Translations under genes and position numbers: made by a program | Virus record (IMG/VR): IMGVR_UViG_3300032315_000913 | Coordinates: 1 to 25,688 of that record | Length of the DNA stretch: 25,688 nucleotides | From: a virus | Strand: one strand, 5' to 3' | Notes under the pieces: model-generated | Told to the model about the DNA's origin: nothing | Seen by the model: the letters and a program-made list of their open reading frames with translations, nothing else | Database searches by the model: none | Part shown: one piece after another, positions 15,818-22,099 of the stretch | Position numbering within the stretch: position 1 is the first letter of the stretch | How the letters are laid out: each line of letters starts with the position of its first letter

Positions 15818-16399
15818 ATGGCACTCACGGGATATGAAAAACCATTAGGAGATTATACAAAAGATGAATTAATTGAGATTGCAGAATTTCACACAATTTA
15901 TTATACAACTGCCAGTGGAAAAGGATCAACAAGTGGATATAAAAGATTAAAAAAAGAACAATTGATCAGTATCATTAAAAATGATCGTGATTATATTAGT
16001 AAAAATCCAAAAGCACCCAGAAGAATTGATGGGAAGATACTTACAAATCGTTTTAGCGATTTCAAAAAATCATTAAATGGAAGTGAGAAACCGGATAAAT
16101 TAATGAATGAAATTATGACAATATTAAGTGGAACTGAAAGTGCATATCCATTACAGGGAAGATACTATACCTACATTTATTATGCAAAAACTCCAAAAAT
16201 TCTTTATGATCAACATCCACTGATTCTGGCAGGAGGTCCATATCTAAATGGATTCATAGGATTTAATTATCATCTTGGAAAAATTAGACAATATAATACG
16301 ACAGATGGTGATAGATTAGTCAGTGGGTTATATGAATTGAGTCAACAAGAATTTGCAACATTAAGATCAGTTCCATATAGAAAATTAATACAAAATTGA
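15818..16399 (+). CDS. Unknown late protein with SAP/HeH-like N-terminus (193 aa)
   Basis: I do not recognise this gene securely. Residues 10-55 read DYTKDELIEIAEFH, then GYKRLKKEQLISIIKND. This helix-loop-helix pattern resembles SAP/HeH-type DNA-binding modules. The C-terminal half has TYIYYAKTPKILYDQHPLILAGG, then FIGFNYHLGKIRQ. That resembles a YYxPKT..LPYYDxFPL..GLNxHY phrase I associate with DNA-end or structural proteins of T4-like phages, but I cannot name the family. No membrane segment or signal peptide is present. It sits between head completion gp4 and baseplate gp48, after a NATAAATA box, so late expression is likely. A role in DNA-end handling during head completion (the T4 gene 2/4 neighbourhood) is a guess from context. 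Confidence 0.65.
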   Translation: MALTGYEKPLGDYTKDELIEIAEFHTIYYTTASGKGSTSGYKRLKKEQLISIIKNDRDYISKNPKAPRRIDGKILTNRFSDFKKSLNGSEKPDKLMNEIMTILSGTESAYPLQGRYYTYIYYAKTPKILYDQHPLILAGGPYLNGFIGFNYHLGKIRQYNTTDGDRLVSGLYELSQQEFATLRSVPYRKLIQN

Positions 16400-16400
16400 G

Positions 16401-16407
16401 ATAAATA
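16401..16407 (+). promoter_or_regulatory. Candidate late promoter box (G)ATAAATA before gp48
   Basis: The plus strand reads TGAGATAAATAACT directly after the upstream stop codon, ending 14 nt before the gp48 ATG at 16422. It matches NATAAATA. Confidence 0.45.
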
Positions 16408-16421
16408 ACTAAAAACTATAA

Positions 16422-17426
16422 ATGGCGTTCCCAACTCAATTCTCATCAGCCACTCAAAATGCCGTTACTGCCGGATATAAAGTAGCAGCAAATAGAGCAC
16501 CATCATCAAAAATATTTCGTTATCCATTAAAGAATATTGATGCATCTGATGATTATTTGCAGATTGAATCTTATGAGTATCTTCCACCGGGATTAACTCT
16601 TAGTGAGACAACTTTTGCACAAAGAAGTTCTGATAATGTTGTTGAAGAAGGTGGATATGGAACAAAAAATATCAGAGGAACCGTAATACTACCAATTCCA
16701 GAAGGTATTCAGGATAGTAATAGTGCAAGTTGGGGTGAAGGTAATATGGGACCTATAGAAACTGCAACGATGGGAGCAGCGATGGGTATAATTGGAGGAT
16801 CTGACCCATTAACGGCAGGAGCAAACGCAATAACAAAACTTTTTGAAAAATTAGGTGCGGCATCAAAAACAGCAATCGGACAGGATTTATCGCAAACATT
16901 TTTTGCCAGTAAGGCAACACAGGCACTAACCGGAAGTGGAGATTTTAATCAGGCACTATCAAGACAAACCGGAGCAGTTTTTAACTCAAACACAGAACTT
17001 CTTTTTAATGGTGTATCATTAAGAAGTGGGTTTTCATTTTCATTTGATATGGTTCCTCGTTCTAAAAAAGAATCGGATGAAATCAAAGATATTATCAGAT
17101 TCTTTAAGTCGGAATCTGCGGCACAAAAAGGAGCGATTGGTGGTGGTGCTGCCGGATTATTCCTCAAATCTCCAAGTGTATTTCGTCTTCGTTATATGAG
17201 TGGTGGAAAAGACCATCCATTCTTGAATCAATTTAAGATATGTGCCCTGAATGCCATGTCGGTCAATTATACTGCTTCGGGAACTTATGCAACATATTCT
17301 GATGCCACACCGGTTCATATGCAAATGACTCTAACATTCCAAGAACTCACACCAATCTATCGTGAGGATTATATGGAATCGGGCGGTAAAACATATAAGT
17401 CTTCAATTAAAGGAACCGGATTCTAA
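16422..17426 (+). CDS. gp48: Baseplate tail tube cap gp48
   Basis: This 334-residue protein (T4 gp48 is 364) starts with AFPTQFSSATQNAVTAGY and RYPLKNIDASDDYLQIESYEY, followed by GTVILPIPEGIQDSNSASWGE, the characteristic N-terminal strand of gp48. A Gly/Ala-rich central helix region (ETATMGAAMGIIGG, ANAITKLFEKLG) follows. The tube-like C-terminal half includes NTELLFNGVSLRSGFSFSFDMVPRSKKE, an IIRFFKSESAAQKG helix, LRYMSGGKDHPFLNQFKICAL and HMQMTLTFQELTPI. It sits on the baseplate as the platform for the tail tube, together with gp54. gp53 follows 2 nt later, consistent with joint production of baseplate parts. This is one of the firmer assignments in the window. Confidence 0.88.
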   Translation: MAFPTQFSSATQNAVTAGYKVAANRAPSSKIFRYPLKNIDASDDYLQIESYEYLPPGLTLSETTFAQRSSDNVVEEGGYGTKNIRGTVILPIPEGIQDSNSASWGEGNMGPIETATMGAAMGIIGGSDPLTAGANAITKLFEKLGAASKTAIGQDLSQTFFASKATQALTGSGDFNQALSRQTGAVFNSNTELLFNGVSLRSGFSFSFDMVPRSKKESDEIKDIIRFFKSESAAQKGAIGGGAAGLFLKSPSVFRLRYMSGGKDHPFLNQFKICALNAMSVNYTASGTYATYSDATPVHMQMTLTFQELTPIYREDYMESGGKTYKSSIKGTGF

Positions 17427-17428
17427 AA

Positions 17429-18076
17429 ATGTCATATTTCAGAGAATTACCCAATTTAGAATATCAATCATTCTTATCAAGTAGTAAAGGTTCCGATGAA
17501 TACTTATTGGTAAAAAATGTATTTCGTAGAGTTAAACTTCGTGATGACTTACAAAATGTTTTTACCATATTCAATAAGTATGAAATCCAAGAAGGAGCAA
17601 GACCTGATACGGTTGCCGAAGAACTCTATGGAAGTTCTCAGTATGATTGGGTTGTATTGATTGGTGCCAATATTATAAATGTAAGAAATGAATGGCCGCT
17701 TTCTGATAGAGACATCTATAGGTACTCGGAACAATTATACGGAAATGACATAAACGCAGTTCATCATTACGAAACCATAGAAGTCAAAGATTCCAGAGGA
17801 AGACTCATACTTCCGGCAGGTAAGATTGTAGATTCAGTCTTTACTATCCCAGACCCTAATATTTCCATACAAACTCTAAATCCAGTTGTTGGCATTAGTA
17901 ATTATGAATATGAAGTCCGAAAAAATAATAAAAAAAGAGACATTTATGTTCTCAAACCTTCATATCTTCAACAGGTTATTAATGATACAAGAAAAGCGAT
18001 GACTTATGATAGATCATCGCAATATGTAAATGATAAATTAATTCGTACCGAGAACACCAGAGTCACGATGCCATAA
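17429..18076 (+). CDS. gp53: Baseplate wedge subunit gp53
   Basis: This 215-residue protein (T4 gp53 is 196) starts with MSYFRELPNLEYQSFL and contains FRRVKLRDDLQNVFTIFNKYEI, then GARPDTVAEELYGSSQYDWVVLIGANI, a LysM-like wedge signature in which the tyrosine-aspartate-tryptophan segment is highly conserved. RNEWPLSDRDIYRYSEQLYG follows. The C-terminal third is a Tyr/Asn/Lys-rich extension. gp53 clamps the wedges together during baseplate closure. It is the last gene of the plus-strand late island, only 2 nt after gp48. The stop codon lies against the terminator that ends the opposing gp32 transcript, so transcription converges here. Confidence 0.88.
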   Translation: MSYFRELPNLEYQSFLSSSKGSDEYLLVKNVFRRVKLRDDLQNVFTIFNKYEIQEGARPDTVAEELYGSSQYDWVVLIGANIINVRNEWPLSDRDIYRYSEQLYGNDINAVHHYETIEVKDSRGRLILPAGKIVDSVFTIPDPNISIQTLNPVVGISNYEYEVRKNNKKRDIYVLKPSYLQQVINDTRKAMTYDRSSQYVNDKLIRTENTRVTMP

Positions 18077-18078
18077 AA

Positions 18079-18100
18079 AAGAGGAGATTTCTCTCCTCTT
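18079..18100 (-). terminator. Rho-independent terminator after gp32
   Basis: A perfect 9-bp stem (18079-18087 with 18092-18100) has a 4-nt loop. On the minus strand it reads AAGAGGAGA GAAA TCTCCTCTT followed by TTTT, giving a GNRA-type loop and a U-run. It lies between the convergent gp53 and gp32 stops. The plus strand lacks a full U-run, so it mainly serves the gp32 transcript. Confidence 0.85.
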
Positions 18101-18110
18101 CACTATATTA

Positions 18111-19025
18111 TCACTCGGCTAACTTTTGGAAGTATGATAAGGATTCATCATCAGAATCCTCATCATCAACCGCAACAGAACGAGTAGGTTTCAGGTTGCT
18201 AAGTTCGGTACGCAAATCTTCAGTCAGAGAAGGAGCAGGACCACGATAGTTGTCCTCATCCTCAACTTCAGAATCAATACGAGCAGACTTTCCGCCTAAG
18301 GCAACTTCAAGACGCTTCTTCATTTCTTCATAAGACTTGAACTGGTCAGGAGAAACAAACTCGGAAAGAGAAAACTGCTTCTTCCAGATTGCTTCCATAG
18401 CATCATCATCATTTAGAAGAGCACCCTGAGCAGAAAACTCACTGGAATCATAGTTTCTATAACCAGCAACACTCTTTGCCTTCAGTTTGAAGTTGGCACC
18501 AGTCCAGAAGTCAAACGGATCGATGGCAGTTTCATCTTCAAACTCAGGTTGCATTGCTTCCGTGAGTTTGTCAAAGATTTTCTTACCATACTTGAAGAGG
18601 AAGACTTTACCTTCATTATCAGGATTAGCAGGGTCCTTGACAACATAGATATTACTCACATAAGTCAGTTTACGCTTCTGCTTACGGGCAACTTCCTTAT
18701 TGGAGTCTATACCAGAGTTCCACAGTTGACCGTTGTGCTCACACACAGGGCACTTCTGGTTGAGGGTAGTGAGACACGAGTCTATCAACCAACCAGATGG
18801 ACCCTGAAAAGCGTGACTATAAATCTTTACAAATGGCAGGTCTTCACCATCAGGAGCAGGCAGGAAACGAATAACGGCATAACCATTATTTGCTTTATCA
18901 CATTCCAATTTCCACAGACGGTCATCAGAAGAATTACCAGAATTATTCATTTTTTCTACTTCTTTGACTAGTTTTTCAGTCAAAGAACCAAGTTTAGATT
19001 GCTTTTTTAAGTCCGAAAACGACAT
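18111..19025 (-). CDS. gp32: Single-stranded DNA-binding protein gp32
   Basis: I take the ATG at 19025 (MSFSDLKKQSK), giving 304 residues (T4: 301). A longer in-frame start at 19085 would lie upstream of the -10 box and adds 20 unrelated residues. The core shows WKLECDKANNGYAVIRFLP and a zinc site: His71, Cys84, Cys92 and Cys95 (KCPVCEHNG), equivalent to T4 His64/Cys77/Cys87/Cys90. The basic N-terminal DLKKQSKLGSLTEKL is the cooperative self-association segment. The acidic C-terminal tail (DDEDSDDESLSYFQKLAE) recruits replication partners. gp32 coats ssDNA for replication, recombination and repair. It has its own sigma70 promoter (19068-19096), a repetitive leader suggesting autoregulation, and a terminator directly after the stop. 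Confidence 0.93.
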   Translation of the reverse strand: MSFSDLKKQSKLGSLTEKLVKEVEKMNNSGNSSDDRLWKLECDKANNGYAVIRFLPAPDGEDLPFVKIYSHAFQGPSGWLIDSCLTTLNQKCPVCEHNGQLWNSGIDSNKEVARKQKRKLTYVSNIYVVKDPANPDNEGKVFLFKYGKKIFDKLTEAMQPEFEDETAIDPFDFWTGANFKLKAKSVAGYRNYDSSEFSAQGALLNDDDAMEAIWKKQFSLSEFVSPDQFKSYEEMKKRLEVALGGKSARIDSEVEDEDNYRGPAPSLTEDLRTELSNLKPTRSVAVDDEDSDDESLSYFQKLAE

Positions 19026-19033
19026 AAGATTTT

Positions 19034-19067
19034 TTGGGATAGTTTGGATTTGTTGGATTACTTGGAT
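19034..19067 (-). promoter_or_regulatory. 9-nt periodic leader repeats (ATCCAA) before gp32, candidate autogenous operator
   Basis: The minus strand carries ATCCAA three times at exact 9-nt spacing (19067, 19058, 19049) and a fourth variant ATCCCAA (19040-19034), just before the gp32 start. The segment is purine/pyrimidine-mixed, C/A-rich and poor in pairing potential. T4 gp32 is known to bind its own unstructured mRNA leader and repress translation; equivalence here is inferred. Confidence 0.5.
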
Positions 19068-19096
19068 ATTATAGCAAAAAATCACTCATTAGTCAA
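19068..19096 (-). promoter_or_regulatory. Sigma70-type promoter for gp32
   Basis: The minus strand shows TTGACT (19096-19091), a 17-nt spacer, and a perfect TATAAT (19073-19068). The -35 overlaps the stop codon of the DUF1825-like gene. Predicted initiation is near 19061, upstream of the 19025 start and downstream of the 19085 ATG. Confidence 0.8.
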
Positions 19097-19418
19097 GGTA
19101 CTTTTTGAGTGATTCAATTGTTTTTGTCATACTGCTGAAAAGAATGCTCATATCAGTATCTGGTGGAAATCCCATCAGAGCAACTGACTTTCTCAAGTTT
19201 TCTTTCATCTCAACTGCCTGAGGGTCATTAGAAAGAGAAAGTCTTGTGTACATAATACGCTGCTTTTCAAGCAGTATTGTCATTTTATCAATATGTTCCA
19301 GTTTATCTTCACGAGGCATCATACCAAAAGTTAAAATACTATTGTATATAAACTCTTGAAGTTGATTGATTTCTTTTAGTTCATCCTGAATAATATCAGA
19401 ATCAAAAAAACTACTCAT
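19089..19418 (-). CDS. DUF1825-like protein, cyanobacterial family of unknown function (109 aa)
   Basis: The all-helical 109-residue protein begins SSFFDSDIIQDELKEINQLQ. It continues with MPREDKLEHIDKMTILLEKQRIMYTRLSLS, then a segment with VALMGFPPDTDMS, and ends TIESLKKYL. This closely follows the layout I know for the DUF1825 family of cyanobacteria and their phages, which starts FFDSEIVQ and has a central helix with EKQRIxYxRLxLS. No function is established. It lies downstream of gp59 (8-nt overlap) and upstream of gp32, inside the replication and late-transcription cluster, so a role in replication or host takeover is possible. The family assignment rests on memory of the signature. Confidence 0.75.
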   Translation of the reverse strand: MSSFFDSDIIQDELKEINQLQEFIYNSILTFGMMPREDKLEHIDKMTILLEKQRIMYTRLSLSNDPQAVEMKENLRKSVALMGFPPDTDMSILFSSMTKTIESLKKYLD

Positions 19419-19998
19419 TTATAATGTCCCGTAAAAGTTTTTTGTACTGGAATATATCAGTATGTATAAAGGGTTTATATTTCCGAATTTTCAAACTTAC
19501 GGTTTCCCAAACAGGGTCCAGAAGTTTCTTGTCAAACTCACTAATATATGAAAATATTTTATCATAGATTACCATTATTTCAGGTGCCAATTCACTTTTT
19601 AGAAATGTTTTGAGAAGAATTGGATGTCCCTTCGAACAGTCGAATACATTCTCTAATTTTGTCTGAGAGAACAATTCGGTCGATTGCTCCTTGAATAAGT
19701 AAGTCAGACTCTGCTGCCTCTTCATCCACTCGGTATATGTTCTTTCTCCAGAATTTATAATTTGACCGATCCATATACTTTGGGGATTATCGGTTGCTAC
19801 AAAGTTTGATACTAGAAAATCTACTATTTCTTTATCATTATATTTTCTTGAAGATTTCTCGAAGAAGTATTTATCGGATCGACGGTTAAACGATGCGAGT
19901 GTTGCTCTTGTCTTTTTATATTTAAAGTAATCATATTTGGGATTTGAAAAATGATTCTTGATTCCCAAATATGCCTGATAAGTTTCAAATGGTGACAT
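19411..19998 (-). CDS. gp59: Loader of gp41 DNA helicase, gp59
   Basis: This 195-residue protein (T4 gp59 is 217) begins SPFETYQAYLGIKNHFSNPKYDYFKYK. Its key block RRSDKYFFEKSSRKY (39-53) corresponds to KRRDKYFFQKLSEKY in T4, followed by an IVDFLVSNFVATDNPQSIWIGQI block. The C-terminal helical half includes HPILLKTFL and WETVSLKIRKYKPFIHTD. gp59 loads the replicative helicase gp41 onto gp32-coated DNA at recombination forks, which fits its place between gp33 and gp32. The ATG overlaps the gp33 stop (TGATG), implying coupling, and its end overlaps the DUF1825-like gene by 8 nt. Confidence 0.88.
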   Translation of the reverse strand: MSPFETYQAYLGIKNHFSNPKYDYFKYKKTRATLASFNRRSDKYFFEKSSRKYNDKEIVDFLVSNFVATDNPQSIWIGQIINSGERTYTEWMKRQQSLTYLFKEQSTELFSQTKLENVFDCSKGHPILLKTFLKSELAPEIMVIYDKIFSYISEFDKKLLDPVWETVSLKIRKYKPFIHTDIFQYKKLLRDIINE

Positions 19999-20312
19999 CA
20001 GATAGGCAACTTCCCACGCGAAATTCTCTTCATAAAATTCAAATTAATCGCATCATACTTCAATCTTTCTTTAAGAGGTTTGGAAACTAACTTGGTAACC
20101 GATTCAATATCAATACCATTGACCTCACAATAATGGCAAATGGCATCAATATAATTACAGTTTTCTTCGGCAACTATTTTTTCGATTTCTATGGCAAACT
20201 TAGAAGGTGTAAGAAACTTATTTTCTATTGCCTTCTCTAATTCTTTATTTGATTCGGGTGATTCCATATCTTCTATATTAATCTCTAGGAATGTTGCTAG
20301 TATGTTTGTCAT
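19998..20312 (-). CDS. gp33: Late promoter transcription accessory protein gp33
   Basis: This 104-residue protein has the layout of cyanophage gp33: an acidic N-terminal region (ATFLEINIEDMESPESNKELE), a middle helix FAIEIEKIVAEENCNYIDAICHYCEVNGIDIESV (57-90), and a final LKYDAINLNFMKRISRGKLPI. In T4, gp33 bridges RNA polymerase and the sliding clamp to activate late promoters, working with sigma factor gp55. Its promoter (20334-20362) is sigma70-like, so it can be made by host polymerase before late boxes fire. It is the first gene of the gp33-gp59-DUF1825-like unit. The assignment rests on length, composition and position next to gp59. Confidence 0.75.
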   Translation of the reverse strand: MTNILATFLEINIEDMESPESNKELEKAIENKFLTPSKFAIEIEKIVAEENCNYIDAICHYCEVNGIDIESVTKLVSKPLKERLKYDAINLNFMKRISRGKLPI

Positions 20313-20333
20313 AGTTTAGCAGTAATAATATGT

Positions 20334-20362
20334 ATTATAAGATATAATAATCAATTAGTCAA
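20334..20362 (-). promoter_or_regulatory. Sigma70-type promoter for gp33-gp59 unit
   Basis: The minus strand shows TTGACT (20362-20357), a 17-nt spacer and TATAAT (20339-20334), in the 46-nt gap before gp33. The -35 overlaps the exonuclease stop codon. The decamer CTTGACTAAT is shared with the gp32 promoter. Confidence 0.8.
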
Positions 20363-21036
20363 GTAGACATCATCTCAAGTTTGTCATTCACAAACTTTTT
20401 GATATACTCGACCACAAGTTTCATATACTTTTTAAGGTCTCTTTCTTCATACACTACACATTCACCATCCTCACATGCCATAATGATTACTAGTTTCTTA
20501 ATCGGAATACCAGTCATTTCATAATATGCCATACCATAAAACATTGCCTGAACAAAATAGTTCTCAATCCAATTTCTGGGTTTTGGTTTTTTGGAAGTCT
20601 TGAAGTCAATTACCGCAAGTTCCTCATCAAACTCCCCAATACAGTCCGTTGTTCCTGCCACACCAAGTTGCCTACTATACATGGCACCTTCCAGACAGTG
20701 AATATTATTAATCTTATTCAGTTCTGTTTTAGCAATCCTAAAAAGAAAATCTGATAGAGGTTGAACTGTTGGAAGGTCTCTATTATAAAGATAATTTTCA
20801 ACCAAAGTATGCATATCAGTTCCACGACTTGTTGATGCTTTGGTTATTCGATCTGCTTCCTCATTACCGACTCTTTTACGCCATTTGACAAAGATTTCCT
20901 TATTAAAATGACTGGTTACGGAGGTAATGGAGACCATCTTGAGTAGTTGGTCTCCATCTGGGATGCTGTAATATCGGACCCCATCAATTGTTGCTCTCTC
21001 AAGTTTGGGAAGTACATTATCAAGATGATTAAACAT
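20359..21036 (-). CDS. PD-(D/E)XK exonuclease (RecB/Cas4-like)
   Basis: This 225-residue protein shows the RecB-like nuclease order: RGTDMHTLVE with His76, CLEGAMYS with Glu116, GTTDCIGEFDEELAVIDFKTSKK with Asp131 and the catalytic Asp144/Lys146 pair, then YFVQAMFYGMAYYEMTG with Gln163. This is the set expected for an active PD-(D/E)XK exonuclease. Cyanophages commonly carry one next to phoH, probably for recombination-linked replication or host DNA degradation. It starts 33 nt after phoH, with GGAG 5-8 nt before the ATG and an extended -10 box in the gap. The exact T4 equivalent is not clear; T4 dexA/gp46-47 are different folds. The family assignment is firm, the substrate unknown. Confidence 0.85.
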   Translation of the reverse strand: MFNHLDNVLPKLERATIDGVRYYSIPDGDQLLKMVSITSVTSHFNKEIFVKWRKRVGNEEADRITKASTSRGTDMHTLVENYLYNRDLPTVQPLSDFLFRIAKTELNKINNIHCLEGAMYSRQLGVAGTTDCIGEFDEELAVIDFKTSKKPKPRNWIENYFVQAMFYGMAYYEMTGIPIKKLVIIMACEDGECVVYEERDLKKYMKLVVEYIKKFVNDKLEMMST

Positions 21037-21055
21037 TATATCTCCATTTTTAAAT

Positions 21056-21064
21056 ATTATAGCA
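21056..21064 (-). promoter_or_regulatory. Extended -10 box before exonuclease gene
   Basis: The minus strand reads TGC TATAAT in the 33-nt phoH-exonuclease gap. The -35 is poor at 16-18 nt spacing, so activity would depend on the TGn extension. Confidence 0.45.
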
Positions 21065-21069
21065 CATTA

Positions 21070-21822
21070 TCACAAACCTAAAGATTTTTTAGCAATTACA
21101 AATTCACGAACTAAGTTTGAGCGGACAATATCATCAACACCAAACTCAATCTTCTCAAAAGAAGGCATAGCATCAATTACTCTTATAAAATCAATAATAC
21201 CAGTCTTTTCACTCATTTTAACTAAATCACTCTGTTCGATGTCCCCAGCAAACATAATTTTCGTATCTTCACCACATCTTGAGATTACAGAGAAACTCTC
21301 GTGTGCCGAACAATTTTGTGCCTCGTCTACAATAATAATACAATTATCTAATGTAATACCACGAATAAAAGAAGTACACCAAAAAGAAATAGTATTCTGT
21401 GCCTTTAAATTTCCATAAAGCATATCAAAATCTACATCACTAGGCATCTGAAACATATATTTCACCATATTCTTATAAGGAATCTCAAAGAGAGATTTCT
21501 TATCATCTTCCCCCCCTGGCATAAAACCAATTTCTCTAGTTTGCACCAAACTTCTCACAATATAAATTTTATCATAAGGAGTTCTTTCGTCTAAAACTTC
21601 TTTGAGTGCTTTATAGAGAAGACAAAAAGTCTTTCCAGAACCGGGAACACCGTGAGCAAAGATATTTTTACCTTCATCATAATACTTAAATAAAAGTTTC
21701 TGATTCTCTGTAAGTGGGTCAATATCTACTAGATATTCACTACTTAAAGGTTTTTTACGCTTTGCTTGACGAGTGGTAAGACCAACATCATTTTGTTGCT
21801 CTGCTCTTTTTCTTCTTGCCAT
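21070..21822 (-). CDS. phoH: PhoH-like P-loop ATPase
   Basis: This 250-residue protein has the PhoH core. Walker A GVPGSGKT is at 58-65. IYIVRSLVQTREIGFMPGG follows at 87-104. Walker B CIIIVDEAQNCSAHE is at 161-175. A sensor-like TKIMFAGDIEQSD follows. A basic N-terminal tail (MARRKRAEQQ and KRKK) precedes it. PhoH is nearly universal in cyanophages and is often called a phosphate-stress gene, although its biochemical role in phage infection is not settled; an RNA/DNA-related ATPase or helicase-like role has been proposed for the family. It lies 6 nt after the 80-residue gene, in the thyX-to-exonuclease operon. Identification is firm. Confidence 0.92.
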   Translation of the reverse strand: MARRKRAEQQNDVGLTTRQAKRKKPLSSEYLVDIDPLTENQKLLFKYYDEGKNIFAHGVPGSGKTFCLLYKALKEVLDERTPYDKIYIVRSLVQTREIGFMPGGEDDKKSLFEIPYKNMVKYMFQMPSDVDFDMLYGNLKAQNTISFWCTSFIRGITLDNCIIIVDEAQNCSAHESFSVISRCGEDTKIMFAGDIEQSDLVKMSEKTGIIDFIRVIDAMPSFEKIEFGVDDIVRSNLVREFVIAKKSLGL

Positions 21823-21828
21823 AAGTGT

Positions 21829-22071
21829 TTAAAGTTTTTTTACAGTTGATCCGGGAGCCTTGCTAGCTTTTTCCAAAACCGAGTTCCAAGAGGGGTGTTT
21901 TTGTGTTAATTTATCCCTCCAATCAGATGCCTCTCCAACATTCATTTGTGTTGGTATAAGAGGTTTCATATGAGTATTTTCTTTGAGATATGGGTCTTTT
22001 TCTGCCATAAGCATCCATTTCTCAAAGATTTCACCTGTTTCTGTATTCTCAAATCTGTAAGTTGGGCACAT
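21829..22071 (-). CDS. FmdB-like small protein lacking zinc cysteines (80 aa)
   Basis: The start CPTYRFENTETGEIFEKWM has the layout of FmdB-type zinc-ribbon proteins (M-PTY-F...GE-FE). The usual CxxC pairs are absent, however: the only Cys is residue 2. The remaining 60 residues are charged and Pro-rich (KPLIPTQMNVGEASDWRDKL) and likely disordered. Small proteins of this type are common between thyX and phoH in T4-like cyanophages, but I know no function. A CTAAATA box overlaps the thyX stop 21 nt before the ATG, and phoH follows after 6 nt. The fold call is tentative. Confidence 0.65.
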   Translation of the reverse strand: MCPTYRFENTETGEIFEKWMLMAEKDPYLKENTHMKPLIPTQMNVGEASDWRDKLTQKHPSWNSVLEKASKAPGSTVKKL

Positions 22072-22092
22072 AAGGTATAATAATTTACAAAA

Positions 22093-22099
22093 TATTTAG
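22093..22099 (-). promoter_or_regulatory. CTAAATA box before the 80-residue gene
   Basis: The minus strand reads CCCTAAATATTT across the thyX stop codon, 21 nt before the ATG at 22071. It is identical to the structural-gene late boxes but stands before a replication-cluster gene, so it may be chance or may give late expression of phoH and exonuclease. Confidence 0.3.

Noticed and set aside
19026-19085. Longer gp32 start at 19085
   Set aside because: That ATG lies upstream of the predicted transcript start (about 19061), and the extra 20 residues do not resemble gp32; MSFSDLKKQSK at 19025 does.
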